A stretch of DNA of 8,561 bases. It comes from Candidatus Auribacterota bacterium (GTDB taxonomy: Bacteria; Auribacterota; JAFGBW01). Positions 1 to 5,404 of this stretch are shown here, in pieces. The notes beneath the pieces were generated by a model. The model did no database searches and was not told the DNA's origin. It worked only from the letters and a program-made list of their open reading frames with translations. Position numbers and translations under genes: made by a program. Each line of letters starts with the position of its first letter. The first letter of the stretch is position 1. The DNA is taken from contig JAFGBW010000214.1 in the NCBI GenBank assembly GCA_016932965.1, positions 1 to 8,561 on the forward strand. The letters run 5' to 3'.

Positions 1-816
1 ATCCCGATAGGAAAAAGATGGTCATTGGGGGTGGGGTATGAGACAAGCCGCGTGGATGAAAAAGAAGTGATGAACGCCGTCACCAGGGACGCGGCCACGT
101 TCAGATACAATTTTCTTGAGCCGGAAACGGTCCGGCTTTTCGGAAAGGTGGAATACCGGGAGGACAAAGACATTGAAGCGGATACAAAAACCGAGCACGT
201 GTATCTGGAAAATTCTCTGAATTACCGGATGTGGGAGGATCTGGACCTGATCCTGAAAGGGGCATTGGGATACGCGAAAACAAAACCGGAAGGTGTTGAT
301 CAGTTTGATTTCAAACAGGCCTCTTTAGGTTTTGCCTACAGGCCGAAACAGGATGACCGTATGAATCTTCTGGGCAAGGTCACTCATACGGAAGACCTTC
401 CTCTTGAAAACCGCAGTGACTTTCTGGAACGCTCCCAGCAGAAAAAAGATGTGTTTTCATTGGATTCGGTCTTTGACTTCACTGAAACGATCCAATTGGT
501 TGGAAAAATCGCTTATAGAAGCATGAGCGAGAAAACCGGCAACCGCGCCTGGGTGGATTCCGAGACCTGGTTATGGGTGAACGGACTGAACATCAAATTT
601 TTCGAGAAATGGAGATTGGGCGGGGAATACCGGATACTCGACAACACCACATTCGACGACCGGAAAACCGGGTTCCTCATCCAATTAGGCAGAGTCTTGT
701 CCGATTCCATGATCCTGACTGCTGGGTATAACTTCACCTCCTTTGACGACAATCTCTGTAACCGCGACGAATACGATCTGACCGGATTCTTCATCCGTAT
801 CGAGGGAAGGTATTAA
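1..816 (+). CDS. C-terminal part of an outer-membrane beta-barrel protein (5' end outside window)
   Basis: The reading frame is open from base 1, so the gene begins upstream; 271 codons are visible. A TTG at 25 is not a convincing start because the frame continues to the edge. The visible part is a run of amphipathic, alternating polar/apolar segments rich in Tyr, Phe, Trp and Gly, separated by acidic turns, as expected of a barrel. Examples are the segments around LGVGYETSR, LGFAYRPKQ, LVGKIAYRS, LGGEYRIL and ILTAGYNF. The last residues, TGFFIRIEGRY, end in Tyr with hydrophobic or small residues at alternating positions, the usual C-terminal signal for outer-membrane insertion by the BAM machinery. 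Any N-terminal domain is not visible. The stop codon overlaps the start of the following TPR gene (TAATG), so the two are probably made together. Substrate or function is unknown; an adhesin-type or porin-like role cannot be separated from this fragment. Confidence 0.75.
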   Translation: MPIGKRWSLGVGYETSRVDEKEVMNAVTRDAATFRYNFLEPETVRLFGKVEYREDKDIEADTKTEHVYLENSLNYRMWEDLDLILKGALGYAKTKPEGVDQFDFKQASLGFAYRPKQDDRMNLLGKVTHTEDLPLENRSDFLERSQQKKDVFSLDSVFDFTETIQLVGKIAYRSMSEKTGNRAWVDSETWLWVNGLNIKFFEKWRLGGEYRILDNTTFDDRKTGFLIQLGRVLSDSMILTAGYNFTSFDDNLCNRDEYDLTGFFIRIEGRY

Positions 817-1454
817 TGCCGAATTTTTTATCGAAGATCTGTTCTCTGGTATCGAAAAGTTACACCAGCACCACTGATTCCATCACTTATTTTAATAAAA
901 AAATGGACAAGTCAGACAAGGCGGAACTCTTCCGTATTCAGGGACTGGCCTATAAAAAAAAGGGCGATCTGCAAGGGGCCTTGAAAAAATTCAATACCGC
1001 CCTTGAAATTTATCCGGAATCTTCATCCGTTTACTTGGAACGGGGTCTGATCAGACTGGAACAGGACGACACAGACGGCGCACTGAAAGATGTGTCCCAT
1101 GCCATCAAATTAGACCCTGAAAACCACGAAGCCTACAGGGCAAGGGCAAAAATTTACGAACAGAACGGAAAAAAAGAAGAGGCTTCACAGGAGCTGAAAA
1201 AGGCATCAGATATTGAATCCGGAAAACTGGAGAGAAACTCCGCCGTTCTGCCGACCGCCCGGGCCTATGTGGAAAGGGGGAACAAAAAAATGGATGCGGG
1301 CGAGCTCGATGAAGCGATGATTGATTTCAACAAGGCGATAGAAATGGACCCCAACTTCACAGACGCTTACATGAACCGCGGAGCCATCAAGCAGGCCAAA
1401 GGCGATATAAAAGGCGCCGGGGAAGACTTCCAATCGGCAAAAAGAAGACATTGA
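816..1454 (+). CDS. TPR-repeat protein, 212 aa
   Basis: The protein carries five tetratricopeptide repeats at about residues 36-69, 70-103, 104-137, 148-181 and 182-212. The signature Gly/Ala positions and the closing (I/L)-x-x-x-P motifs are visible, for example ALEIYPES, AIKLDPEN and AIEMDPN. TPRs form helical-pair scaffolds that bind peptides or other proteins, so this is probably a partner-binding or assembly factor, not an enzyme. The first 35 residues are Ser/Thr/Lys-rich and contain no clear signal peptide or lipobox, so the location (cytoplasm or periplasm) is open. The start ATG shares its A with the stop of the upstream barrel gene, and a GGAAGG ribosome site lies inside that gene's last codons (805-810). 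Translational coupling is therefore likely, and a job connected to the barrel protein is a reasonable inference. Repeat 5 is cut short at the C-terminus, which is common in this family. Confidence 0.88.
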   Translation: MPNFLSKICSLVSKSYTSTTDSITYFNKKMDKSDKAELFRIQGLAYKKKGDLQGALKKFNTALEIYPESSSVYLERGLIRLEQDDTDGALKDVSHAIKLDPENHEAYRARAKIYEQNGKKEEASQELKKASDIESGKLERNSAVLPTARAYVERGNKKMDAGELDEAMIDFNKAIEMDPNFTDAYMNRGAIKQAKGDIKGAGEDFQSAKRRH

Positions 1455-1542
1455 ACGGAATCCGGGGACGCAGCAGGAAAACAGATCCAATAAACCAACA
1501 AGTCGCAACTAAAACAAACAACCTACAAAGGGCGATGGAAGC

Positions 1543-1582
1543 TTTGGGGGAAACCTTTTTTATAAAAAAGGTTTCCCCCAAA
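1543..1582. repeat. Perfect 40-bp palindrome
   Basis: The left arm TTTGGGGGAAACCTTTTTT (1543-1561) and right arm AAAAAAGGTTTCCCCCAAA (1564-1582) are exact reverse complements of 19 bases. The central AT is self-complementary, so all 40 bases are symmetric. It lies 88 bases after the TPR stop. It could fold into a long hairpin in RNA or a cruciform in DNA. It is not a textbook intrinsic terminator in either direction, because the T-run lies inside the stem and the right arm is followed by CCCC rather than T residues. I recall similar GGGGGAAACC palindromes between genes in Desulfobacterales genomes, which would make it a dispersed repeat; this is memory and not checked. Confidence 0.9.
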
Positions 1583-1593
1583 CCCCTATCCAG

Positions 1594-1655
1594 AAAATTT
1601 TAAATGATGCGCGGATAGTTTTTTCAAGAAAAAACCTCTCCGCGCATAAAATTTT
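1594..1655. terminator. Nested inverted repeat, possible terminator
   Basis: Three pairs of arms nest around one centre: AAAATTTTA (1594-1602) with TAAAATTTT (1647-1655), TGCGCGGA (1608-1615) with TCCGCGCA (1639-1646), and GTTTTTTC (1618-1625) with GAAAAAAC (1628-1635), with a two-base centre. The GC-rich pair is followed six bases later by TTTTT (1652-1656), so on the plus strand it could end the barrel-TPR transcript. The large internal bulges make this a weak terminator model. It may instead be part of the same dispersed repeat as the adjacent 40-bp palindrome. Confidence 0.4.
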
Positions 1656-1689
1656 TATAAAAGAGTTGTGGGCAAACAATTATTTCCAA

Positions 1690-1744
1690 ACTCAACACTC
1701 ACAACTCATAACTCTAATCCCTTTCAATTCTTAATTCTATATTC
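1690..1744. repeat. Heptamer-spaced ACTC / ATTC tract
   Basis: ACTC occurs at 1690, 1697, 1704 and 1711, exactly seven bases apart. ATTC then occurs at 1727, 1734 and 1741, again seven apart. The tract is non-coding and A/T/C-rich on this strand. It resembles degenerate heptanucleotide repeats known from bacterial spacers. A related tract lies at 5355-5400 and shares the octamer ACTCTAAT. Confidence 0.6.
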
Positions 1745-1883
1745 AACCTCTACCCATTGAATCCAAACCAATCCATTTTCCCGGTAAAAATCAGATAGCT
1801 GAACGAAATAGATGAAGATACTTGTTCACAGATAAGGTTAAAAGGGATATTCTTTTTTCCGCATTCAAAGAAAGGGGAATATC

Positions 1884-2384
1884 ATGGCGACAAAATCCAA
1901 AAGCACATCCGCCAGCAGTAATGTGACAACCACACAGAACAAGCGTTCCGTGATCATCCATAAAACGGAAAAACCTATCGAGAACCTCTCCGGGGAACTG
2001 GCCAAGATTGAAGAAACCATACAGGAACTCTGCGACATGCTGGCTCAGATTCCTGAGAGCCGGCATTACGGAGTCGGCGGGAAACCCAATCCGACTGACA
2101 AACAAAAACAGGTCCTGAAACAGCTTGAATCAACCGGAAAAAGATCCGACCAGATCATCCGCAGACTCATCAAATCAAAAGAGGAAAACCTCTCGGGGGT
2201 CCTTGGAAAAATTGAAGAGACGGTTCAGGAATTGACACGTCTTTTGACCGCTTTGCCTGAAGGCCGTCATATCGGAATAGACAGAAAACCGGTTCTGACG
2301 ACCGCACAGCTCTCCATCAGGAATGAGCTGATCAAAGCCAATAAAAGAGCGGACAGGATAAACCAGATTATTTTTAATGATTAA
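1884..2384 (+). CDS. Hypothetical protein, 166 aa, two internal copies of a 68-aa unit
   Basis: I do not recognise a family. Residues 1-30 are Ser/Thr/Lys-rich and look disordered. Residues 32-95 and 100-163 are two diverged copies of one unit with a period of 68 residues. Each has a first helix (ENLSG-x-L-x-KIEET-x-QEL), a Pro-containing turn with a conserved R-H-x-G segment (ESRHYG and EGRHIG, then KP), and a second helix with a K-R-x-D-x-I core (GKRSDQII and NKRADRIN). There is no signal peptide or membrane segment, so it is probably cytoplasmic. The start is well supported by AAAGGGGA (1871-1878) five bases before the ATG. The DUF3006-type gene follows after 20 bases, so they likely share a transcript. 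A helical-hairpin scaffold or binding protein is possible, but nothing shows a catalytic site. Confidence 0.8.
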   Translation: MATKSKSTSASSNVTTTQNKRSVIIHKTEKPIENLSGELAKIEETIQELCDMLAQIPESRHYGVGGKPNPTDKQKQVLKQLESTGKRSDQIIRRLIKSKEENLSGVLGKIEETVQELTRLLTALPEGRHIGIDRKPVLTTAQLSIRNELIKANKRADRINQIIFND

Positions 2385-2404
2385 AAACAAAGGAGAAGGA
2401 AAGA

Positions 2405-2554
2405 ATGAAAATTGAAGTGATCATTGACCGGATTGAAGAAGGGTTTGCCGTCATTGAGCTGGACGAGGACAACCTCATTGATGTCCCTGTGAAATACCTG
2501 CCGCCTGCTGTAGGAGAAGGCGACTCGCTGATGCTTTCGTTTGAAAAAGTCTGA
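2405..2554 (+). CDS. Small DUF3006-family protein, 49 aa
   Basis: The gene has 49 codons with an ATG start preceded by AAGGAG (2390-2395), nine bases away, and follows the 166-aa gene after 20 bases. The protein starts MKIEVIIDRIEEGFAVIEL and continues with an acidic turn, then IDVPVKYLP and GEGDSLMLSFE. This order (IDR-x-E-x-x-FAV-x-E-L, then D-V-P, then an L-P pair, then E-G-D) matches my memory of DUF3006, a family of short beta-rich proteins of unknown function. The length is slightly below what I recall as usual for that family. In other bacteria such genes can sit next to metallo-beta-lactamase or ComEC-like genes, but none is visible here. The composition, ribosome site and family match make it a real gene despite its size. 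Confidence 0.75.
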   Translation: MKIEVIIDRIEEGFAVIELDEDNLIDVPVKYLPPAVGEGDSLMLSFEKV

Positions 2555-2624
2555 ATCCTGTCTCACCGTGAAGGTGTCGGTGCTGTGCAGCTGTAAACAG
2601 ACAGATATATTATTCAGACAGGAT
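2555..2624. repeat. Long-range inverted repeat between two small genes
   Basis: ATCCTGTCT (2555-2563), starting just after the DUF3006-type stop codon, is the exact reverse complement of AGACAGGAT (2616-2624). Inside the 52-base loop are smaller pairs: CACC/GGTG (2564-2567/2573-2576) and CTGT/ACAG (2591-2594/2597-2600). This could fold as a branched RNA. There is no T-run after it, so it is not a standard terminator, and I cannot assign it to a riboswitch or attC class. Confidence 0.4.
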
Positions 2625-2696
2625 GAAAAATAATAAAGGATACATGGTCACGGGTGAACATGGATAGAAATTATTGACTGTATTGGAGAATAAATC

Positions 2697-2990
2697 ATGG
2701 GCTTCCCTAAAGAAGATATTTTAAGCGCTTATTTGAATGTATTGAGACAAGCCATTCTTCATGCAAGATTATTGTCCCTGCAAAAGCAGTCTTATGAGCA
2801 GATAACCGACCTTCTTGACGCCATACATAATATTCCTGAATTATTAACCCGCTGGGAGAAGTGCGATATCAAATGGCTGAGGCAATCACTGGAAGCTTAT
2901 GATAAGAAGTGGGGAAATAAACCCAATATGTTTAATCTCGTTAACACATTGGAAAAATCCGCTTCCGAAGAAGTGAAACAGGCTTTCTGA
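2697..2990 (+). CDS. Hypothetical helical protein, 97 aa
   Basis: I do not recognise the family. The protein is predicted all-helical and soluble, with hydrophobic positions spaced as in amphipathic helices (around residues 7-27, 31-50, 56-72 and 79-97). The sequence IPELLTRWEKCD and a Trp-rich middle (W53, W60, W72) stand out. There is a single Cys and no signal peptide or membrane segment. The ATG has GGAG (2685-2688) eight bases upstream. It lies 142 bases after the DUF3006-type gene and convergent with the minus-strand zinc-ribbon gene, 36 bases away. Its size and acidic/helical character would fit a small partner or immunity-type protein, but no toxin-like gene is next to it, so this is not claimed. 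Confidence 0.72.
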   Translation: MGFPKEDILSAYLNVLRQAILHARLLSLQKQSYEQITDLLDAIHNIPELLTRWEKCDIKWLRQSLEAYDKKWGNKPNMFNLVNTLEKSASEEVKQAF

Positions 2991-3026
2991 TTAATTTACT
3001 TTTGTCTGATCCGGTAACCAAGGATC

Positions 3027-3347
3027 CTATTTGATCTCAATCACAATCGTTTGCTTATCACCGTATTTCGGGCAAATCCAATCGAGTGTGTAGGGATTTC
3101 CCGCCCGGGGAGTATCAATAAACATTTTTTCGTTTTCGTATCCGCAGGTCATGCACTTGATTCTAAAGGTGGTCTTATCATAGTCTGCCTTGACGATTCC
3201 GGCCCCTTTTGCCGCCAGGGTTTTTGATCCGAATTTGATTTCCTTCACTGTGCCGTCTGGCGCAAAACTGTACCCGCTCAGGATCAATACCAATCCAAGC
3301 AGTCCTAATATCAAACCGACTTTTCTGATTGTCTTGTTCTTTATCAT
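3027..3347 (-). CDS. Membrane-anchored zinc-ribbon-like protein, paralog 1, 106 aa (one Cys lost)
   Basis: Residues 1-9 carry five Lys/Arg, followed by a hydrophobic segment at 10-29 and then PDGT. This is an N-terminal anchor or a Sec signal peptide (the -1 Ala is followed by Pro, which disfavours cleavage). Residues 35-60 form a beta-rich part with GSKTL and GAGIVKADY. The C-terminal part has C65-x-x-C68-G-Y and C92-P-K-Y95-G. In the paralog at 5405-5725 the last position is Cys (CPKCG), completing a two-knuckle zinc ribbon. Here TGC has become TAC (bases 3063-3065), so zinc binding is probably weakened. The two proteins align over all 106 residues without gaps, with 27 differences (about 75% identity). 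The start is supported by AAGGAG seven bases before the ATG. The function is unknown. A homolog with intact reading frame but missing ligand suggests early functional divergence. Confidence 0.85.
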   Translation of the reverse strand: MIKNKTIRKVGLILGLLGLVLILSGYSFAPDGTVKEIKFGSKTLAAKGAGIVKADYDKTTFRIKCMTCGYENEKMFIDTPRAGNPYTLDWICPKYGDKQTIVIEIK

Positions 3348-3461
3348 GGGCTTTCTCCTTGTATTCTTATTTCAAAAATTTTATAACTCGAAGCACTCCA
3401 TACACACATGGAAAAAAATCGGGAAGAAAACAAAAAACAGCATAGCCTGCCCCATACAGGA

Positions 3462-3570
3462 ATGAAAATATCCGAATTTGTCAGGGAAACGGACTCCTGT
3501 ACAGATTGACTTTAAGGATTTAATCAAAGAAGGGTATCCGGATTCTGAAATCAACTCCCGGGATGACTGA
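3462..3570 (+). pseudogene. Possible frameshifted remnant of a very small gene (tentative)
   Basis: The frame from ATG 3462 reads MKISEFVRETDS before running into a stop. From 3496 another frame reads PVQIDFKDLIKEGYPDSE and stops at TGA 3568-3570. Joined at the common TCC/CCT point (3495-3498), the two would form a plausible 35-residue peptide of normal bacterial composition. Only a weak AGGA precedes the ATG. It could be a gene remnant broken by a one-base shift, or chance. The 259-base spacer between the divergent genes at 3347 and 3607 holds nothing else I can support apart from the ribosome site of the minus-strand gene. Confidence 0.25.
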
Positions 3571-3606
3571 TGATCGTTTTTTCAACCCATCCGGTGATTA
3601 AAAAAT

Positions 3607-4773
3607 ATGAAATGCGCAACCCATGACCATGAACTGGCCTATGCCTGTCAAAGATGCGGCGTCACCTTGTGCCTTGAATGCAAACCCGTGTACTATAAAA
3701 ACCAGATTTATTGCCATGCCTGTATCAACATCATTGATCAAGAGGCCGGAGCAAAAGAGGCCCGAAAGAAATTAAAGAAAAATATTCAAGCAATATCGGC
3801 CGCTGTTCTTGGTATTTTTTGCCTGATCGGTGTATGGTATTATTTCAACAGCTATGACGTGCTGAAACCCTCTGCAGGATGTCACGGCACTGTACTGCGT
3901 TATTATTTCAAATTCAAAACCCCTCATCCCAAGACACAAAACGGGTCCGTGATCCTGCAAAATTTCGTCAAAGAGGACGATTTCAAGCTGGTGTGGAATG
4001 ACGACCAAAAAGAAATCATCCAGCAGGTACCGGTTTATTTCGGGGATTTGAATAAGCGCAGTCTCTTTTATATCAACACCTTTGTTCCCGGCGGACTCCA
4101 GACAGATGAGGTGACAGTCAGCCTTAAATTAAACCAGAAAGTCATTTCCTCGGGACGATTTAAAATAACCGCCGCCCCCGTAAAACCTTCCATAGAATTT
4201 ATCAATCCGGATGAATTCCAAAAACTGTCCTCACCCTGGTTCAGCATCAAGGTCATCGGCTGGATCAAAGACTCCAGCAAAATTGTTTTCATGCAAAAAG
4301 GAAAAACCTCCGAGAGCCGTCTGCAGTATTCCCTTGTCACCATGACCAACAAATTTGATTTTTCAATTCCTGTTCCTGTGAGTGACTTTGAGCCGGGCGA
4401 TATTGACGTGGTTGTAATAGGCACGAAAGGCGACACCGAAGCCGCAAGCAATCCTTATACAATCAAAATGATACAGCCCAAACCTCCCAAACTGGTTGAA
4501 CTCATGAGAAAGAATGACAGGATGGCTTTTGCGGTTTTTAACGGGTCAGCGAAATACTTGAAAATATACATCGATGACAGGGAGCAAAAAATCAATCCCA
4601 ACATCGTTGAAGCCAGTGATCCCCAGACAGGGCGGCAGAAATACCTGACGGTCAATTTCATCATCCCCGCTGAATTCCAGAAAGGAAACCATGCAATCAA
4701 AGTCAAAGTCGGCGATCTTTTCAGCAATGAAAAAAATTTTGATGAACAGACGGGCTATAAAACCGTAAAATGA
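3607..4773 (+). CDS. B-box-like zinc finger membrane protein with large extracytoplasmic beta-rich region, 388 aa
   Basis: Residues 3-39 hold a Cys/His cluster: C3-x2-H6, H8, C14-x2-C17, C22-x2-C25, C36-H37-x-C39. The spacing is that of a B-box-type zinc finger, as seen at the N-terminus of many bacterial membrane proteins. A basic stretch (KEARKKLKKN, 51-60) leads into one membrane helix at about 61-80. By the positive-inside rule the zinc finger is cytoplasmic and residues 82-388 are outside the inner membrane. The outer part is beta-rich, with Pro-containing joints near 191-196 and 291-297, suggesting about three Ig-like beta-sandwich domains. It is probably a sensor or scaffold linking a cytoplasmic partner to the envelope; no catalytic motif is seen. 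An in-frame stop at 3595-3597 makes this ATG the first possible start, although only GGTGA (3593-3597) serves as a weak ribosome site. The four-helix membrane gene follows after 97 bases. Confidence 0.82.
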   Translation: MKCATHDHELAYACQRCGVTLCLECKPVYYKNQIYCHACINIIDQEAGAKEARKKLKKNIQAISAAVLGIFCLIGVWYYFNSYDVLKPSAGCHGTVLRYYFKFKTPHPKTQNGSVILQNFVKEDDFKLVWNDDQKEIIQQVPVYFGDLNKRSLFYINTFVPGGLQTDEVTVSLKLNQKVISSGRFKITAAPVKPSIEFINPDEFQKLSSPWFSIKVIGWIKDSSKIVFMQKGKTSESRLQYSLVTMTNKFDFSIPVPVSDFEPGDIDVVVIGTKGDTEAASNPYTIKMIQPKPPKLVELMRKNDRMAFAVFNGSAKYLKIYIDDREQKINPNIVEASDPQTGRQKYLTVNFIIPAEFQKGNHAIKVKVGDLFSNEKNFDEQTGYKTVK

Positions 4774-4816
4774 TCAAAACAAGACAGGATGTTTACAGAG
4801 AGATCATCATAGATCC

Positions 4817-4845
4817 GTTTGGAAACAATCTTTTTCTGTTTGGAA
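4817..4845. repeat. Two direct copies of GTTTGGAA, 21 bases apart
   Basis: GTTTGGAA occurs at 4817-4824 and 4838-4845, two helical turns apart, just upstream of the four-helix membrane gene. A TAATAT at 4851-4856 could be a -10 box but lacks a -35 partner at normal distance. Same-face spacing would suit a regulator dimer, but the copies are short and chance is possible. Confidence 0.3.
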
Positions 4846-4870
4846 TTTTTTAATATAGAAAGGAATTCCC

Positions 4871-5236
4871 ATGCCGGAAATGAAACAACGACACGGATGC
4901 CTCACATTATTCCTGATTTTTCTGATATTGATCAGCGCTTTAATCGCATTAAACTATACCCTGAACGCCTATAAAATATCCCGGATGATCCCGGTCTGGG
5001 CGGTCATGGCAAACATAGTGATTGTCATCATGAACATCGTCTCTGCAGTGGCCCTGTTGCAGTTAAAAAAATGGGGGTTCTGGCTGTTCTTCGCATTAGG
5101 CTGGATTTCCACATTCGTCAATTGGGCCAGCGGGCTGCCCTTTTTTGTTTCCATGGGAGGGCTCGTCAGCGTCCTTATTTTATACGGCATTCTGCATATC
5201 GGAAAAGATAATAAAGGCTGGCCGCAATTGGACTGA
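4871..5236 (+). CDS. Four-helix integral membrane protein, 121 aa
   Basis: Four hydrophobic segments are clear: about residues 11-31, 40-64, 68-86 and 90-110. The short N-terminus contains KQRHGCLT and the C-terminus ends HIGKDNKGWPQLD. A KKWGFW motif starts the third helix, and an LYGILHIG segment closes the fourth. I recall small uncharacterised membrane proteins with the same RHGCLT start, KKWGFW turn and GW-x-QL end in diverse bacteria; no function is known to me. AGGA (4861-4864) sits six bases before the ATG. It lies 97 bases after the zinc-finger membrane gene in the same direction, so the two may form an operon and their products may meet in the inner membrane. No transport or catalytic motif is visible. 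Confidence 0.85.
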   Translation: MPEMKQRHGCLTLFLIFLILISALIALNYTLNAYKISRMIPVWAVMANIVIVIMNIVSAVALLQLKKWGFWLFFALGWISTFVNWASGLPFFVSMGGLVSVLILYGILHIGKDNKGWPQLD

Positions 5237-5324
5237 TAGGATGTTAGAGGTATTTGAATCCTGGATTCTGCGCCTCTGCGGGAGTCATTAAACTCCTTGC
5301 GACCGACAGCGAAGCATTAATTCC

Positions 5325-5351
5325 TTTCGTGCTTTTTGTGCATTTCGTGGA
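5325..5351. repeat. Three-unit nonamer tract (TTTCGTGCT type)
   Basis: Three 9-base units follow head to tail: TTTCGTGCT (5325-5333), TTTTGTGCA (5334-5342) and TTTCGTGGA (5343-5351). On the other strand this reads as CACGAAA-type units. It is non-coding and lies between the convergent membrane and zinc-ribbon genes. Similar CACGAAA nonamer strings are, from memory, frequent in spacers of environmental bacterial genomes. The preceding stretch (5237-5324) has only a small GGAGT/ACTCC hairpin (5281-5285/5292-5296) and no T-run. Confidence 0.6.
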
Positions 5352-5354
5352 ATA

Positions 5355-5400
5355 ATTATTCTATTCTCTATTTTCTATTGCTCTATCCCTGTACTCTAAT
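5355..5400. repeat. Second heptamer-spaced tract (CTATT type)
   Basis: CTATT occurs at 5361, 5368 and 5375, seven bases apart, followed by CTATC at 5383. The tract ends in ACTCTAAT (5393-5400), an octamer also present at 1711-1718 in the first heptamer tract. It ends just before the stop codon of the zinc-ribbon gene. Confidence 0.5.
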
Positions 5401-5404
5401 GGTC

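Larger units (their letters stand above)
1455..1883. other. Gene-free spacer with palindromes and short tandem motifs
   Basis: No reading frame with a credible ribosome site or protein-like composition was found here on either strand. The spacer holds the 40-bp palindrome (1543-1582), a nested inverted repeat (1594-1655), an inverted pair GAGTTGTG (1663-1670) / CACAACTC (1700-1707), and heptamer-spaced ACTC and ATTC motifs (1690-1744). The promoter of the following gene should lie in the last 80 bases, but I see no strong -35/-10 pair. TTGTTC and GATATT with an 18-base gap is the best and it is weak. Confidence 0.6.

Noticed and set aside
2555-2624. attC-type integron recombination site
   Set aside because: The inverted arms lack the expected core-site sequence pattern, and no integron integrase or further cassette boundaries are present.
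2623-2667. Fourteen-codon leader-like frame upstream of the 97-residue gene
   Set aside because: It is very short, its ribosome site is weak, and it lacks codon runs or an attenuator structure after it; chance is more likely.
2673-2678. TTGACT as a -35 box for the 97-residue gene
   Set aside because: It lies only 18 bases before the ATG, leaving no room for a -10 box and a transcript start.
3008-3026. GATCC/GGATC inverted repeat between convergent genes as a two-way terminator
   Set aside because: The stem is only five pairs and no T-run follows on either strand.
3190-3465. Plus-strand frame of 91 codons antisense to zinc-ribbon paralog 1, with a similar frame at 5568-5798 antisense to paralog 2
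   Set aside because: The similarity of the two antisense frames follows from the paralogy of the genes on the other strand. There is no ribosome site, and the minus-strand products have clear signal/anchor and CxxC features.
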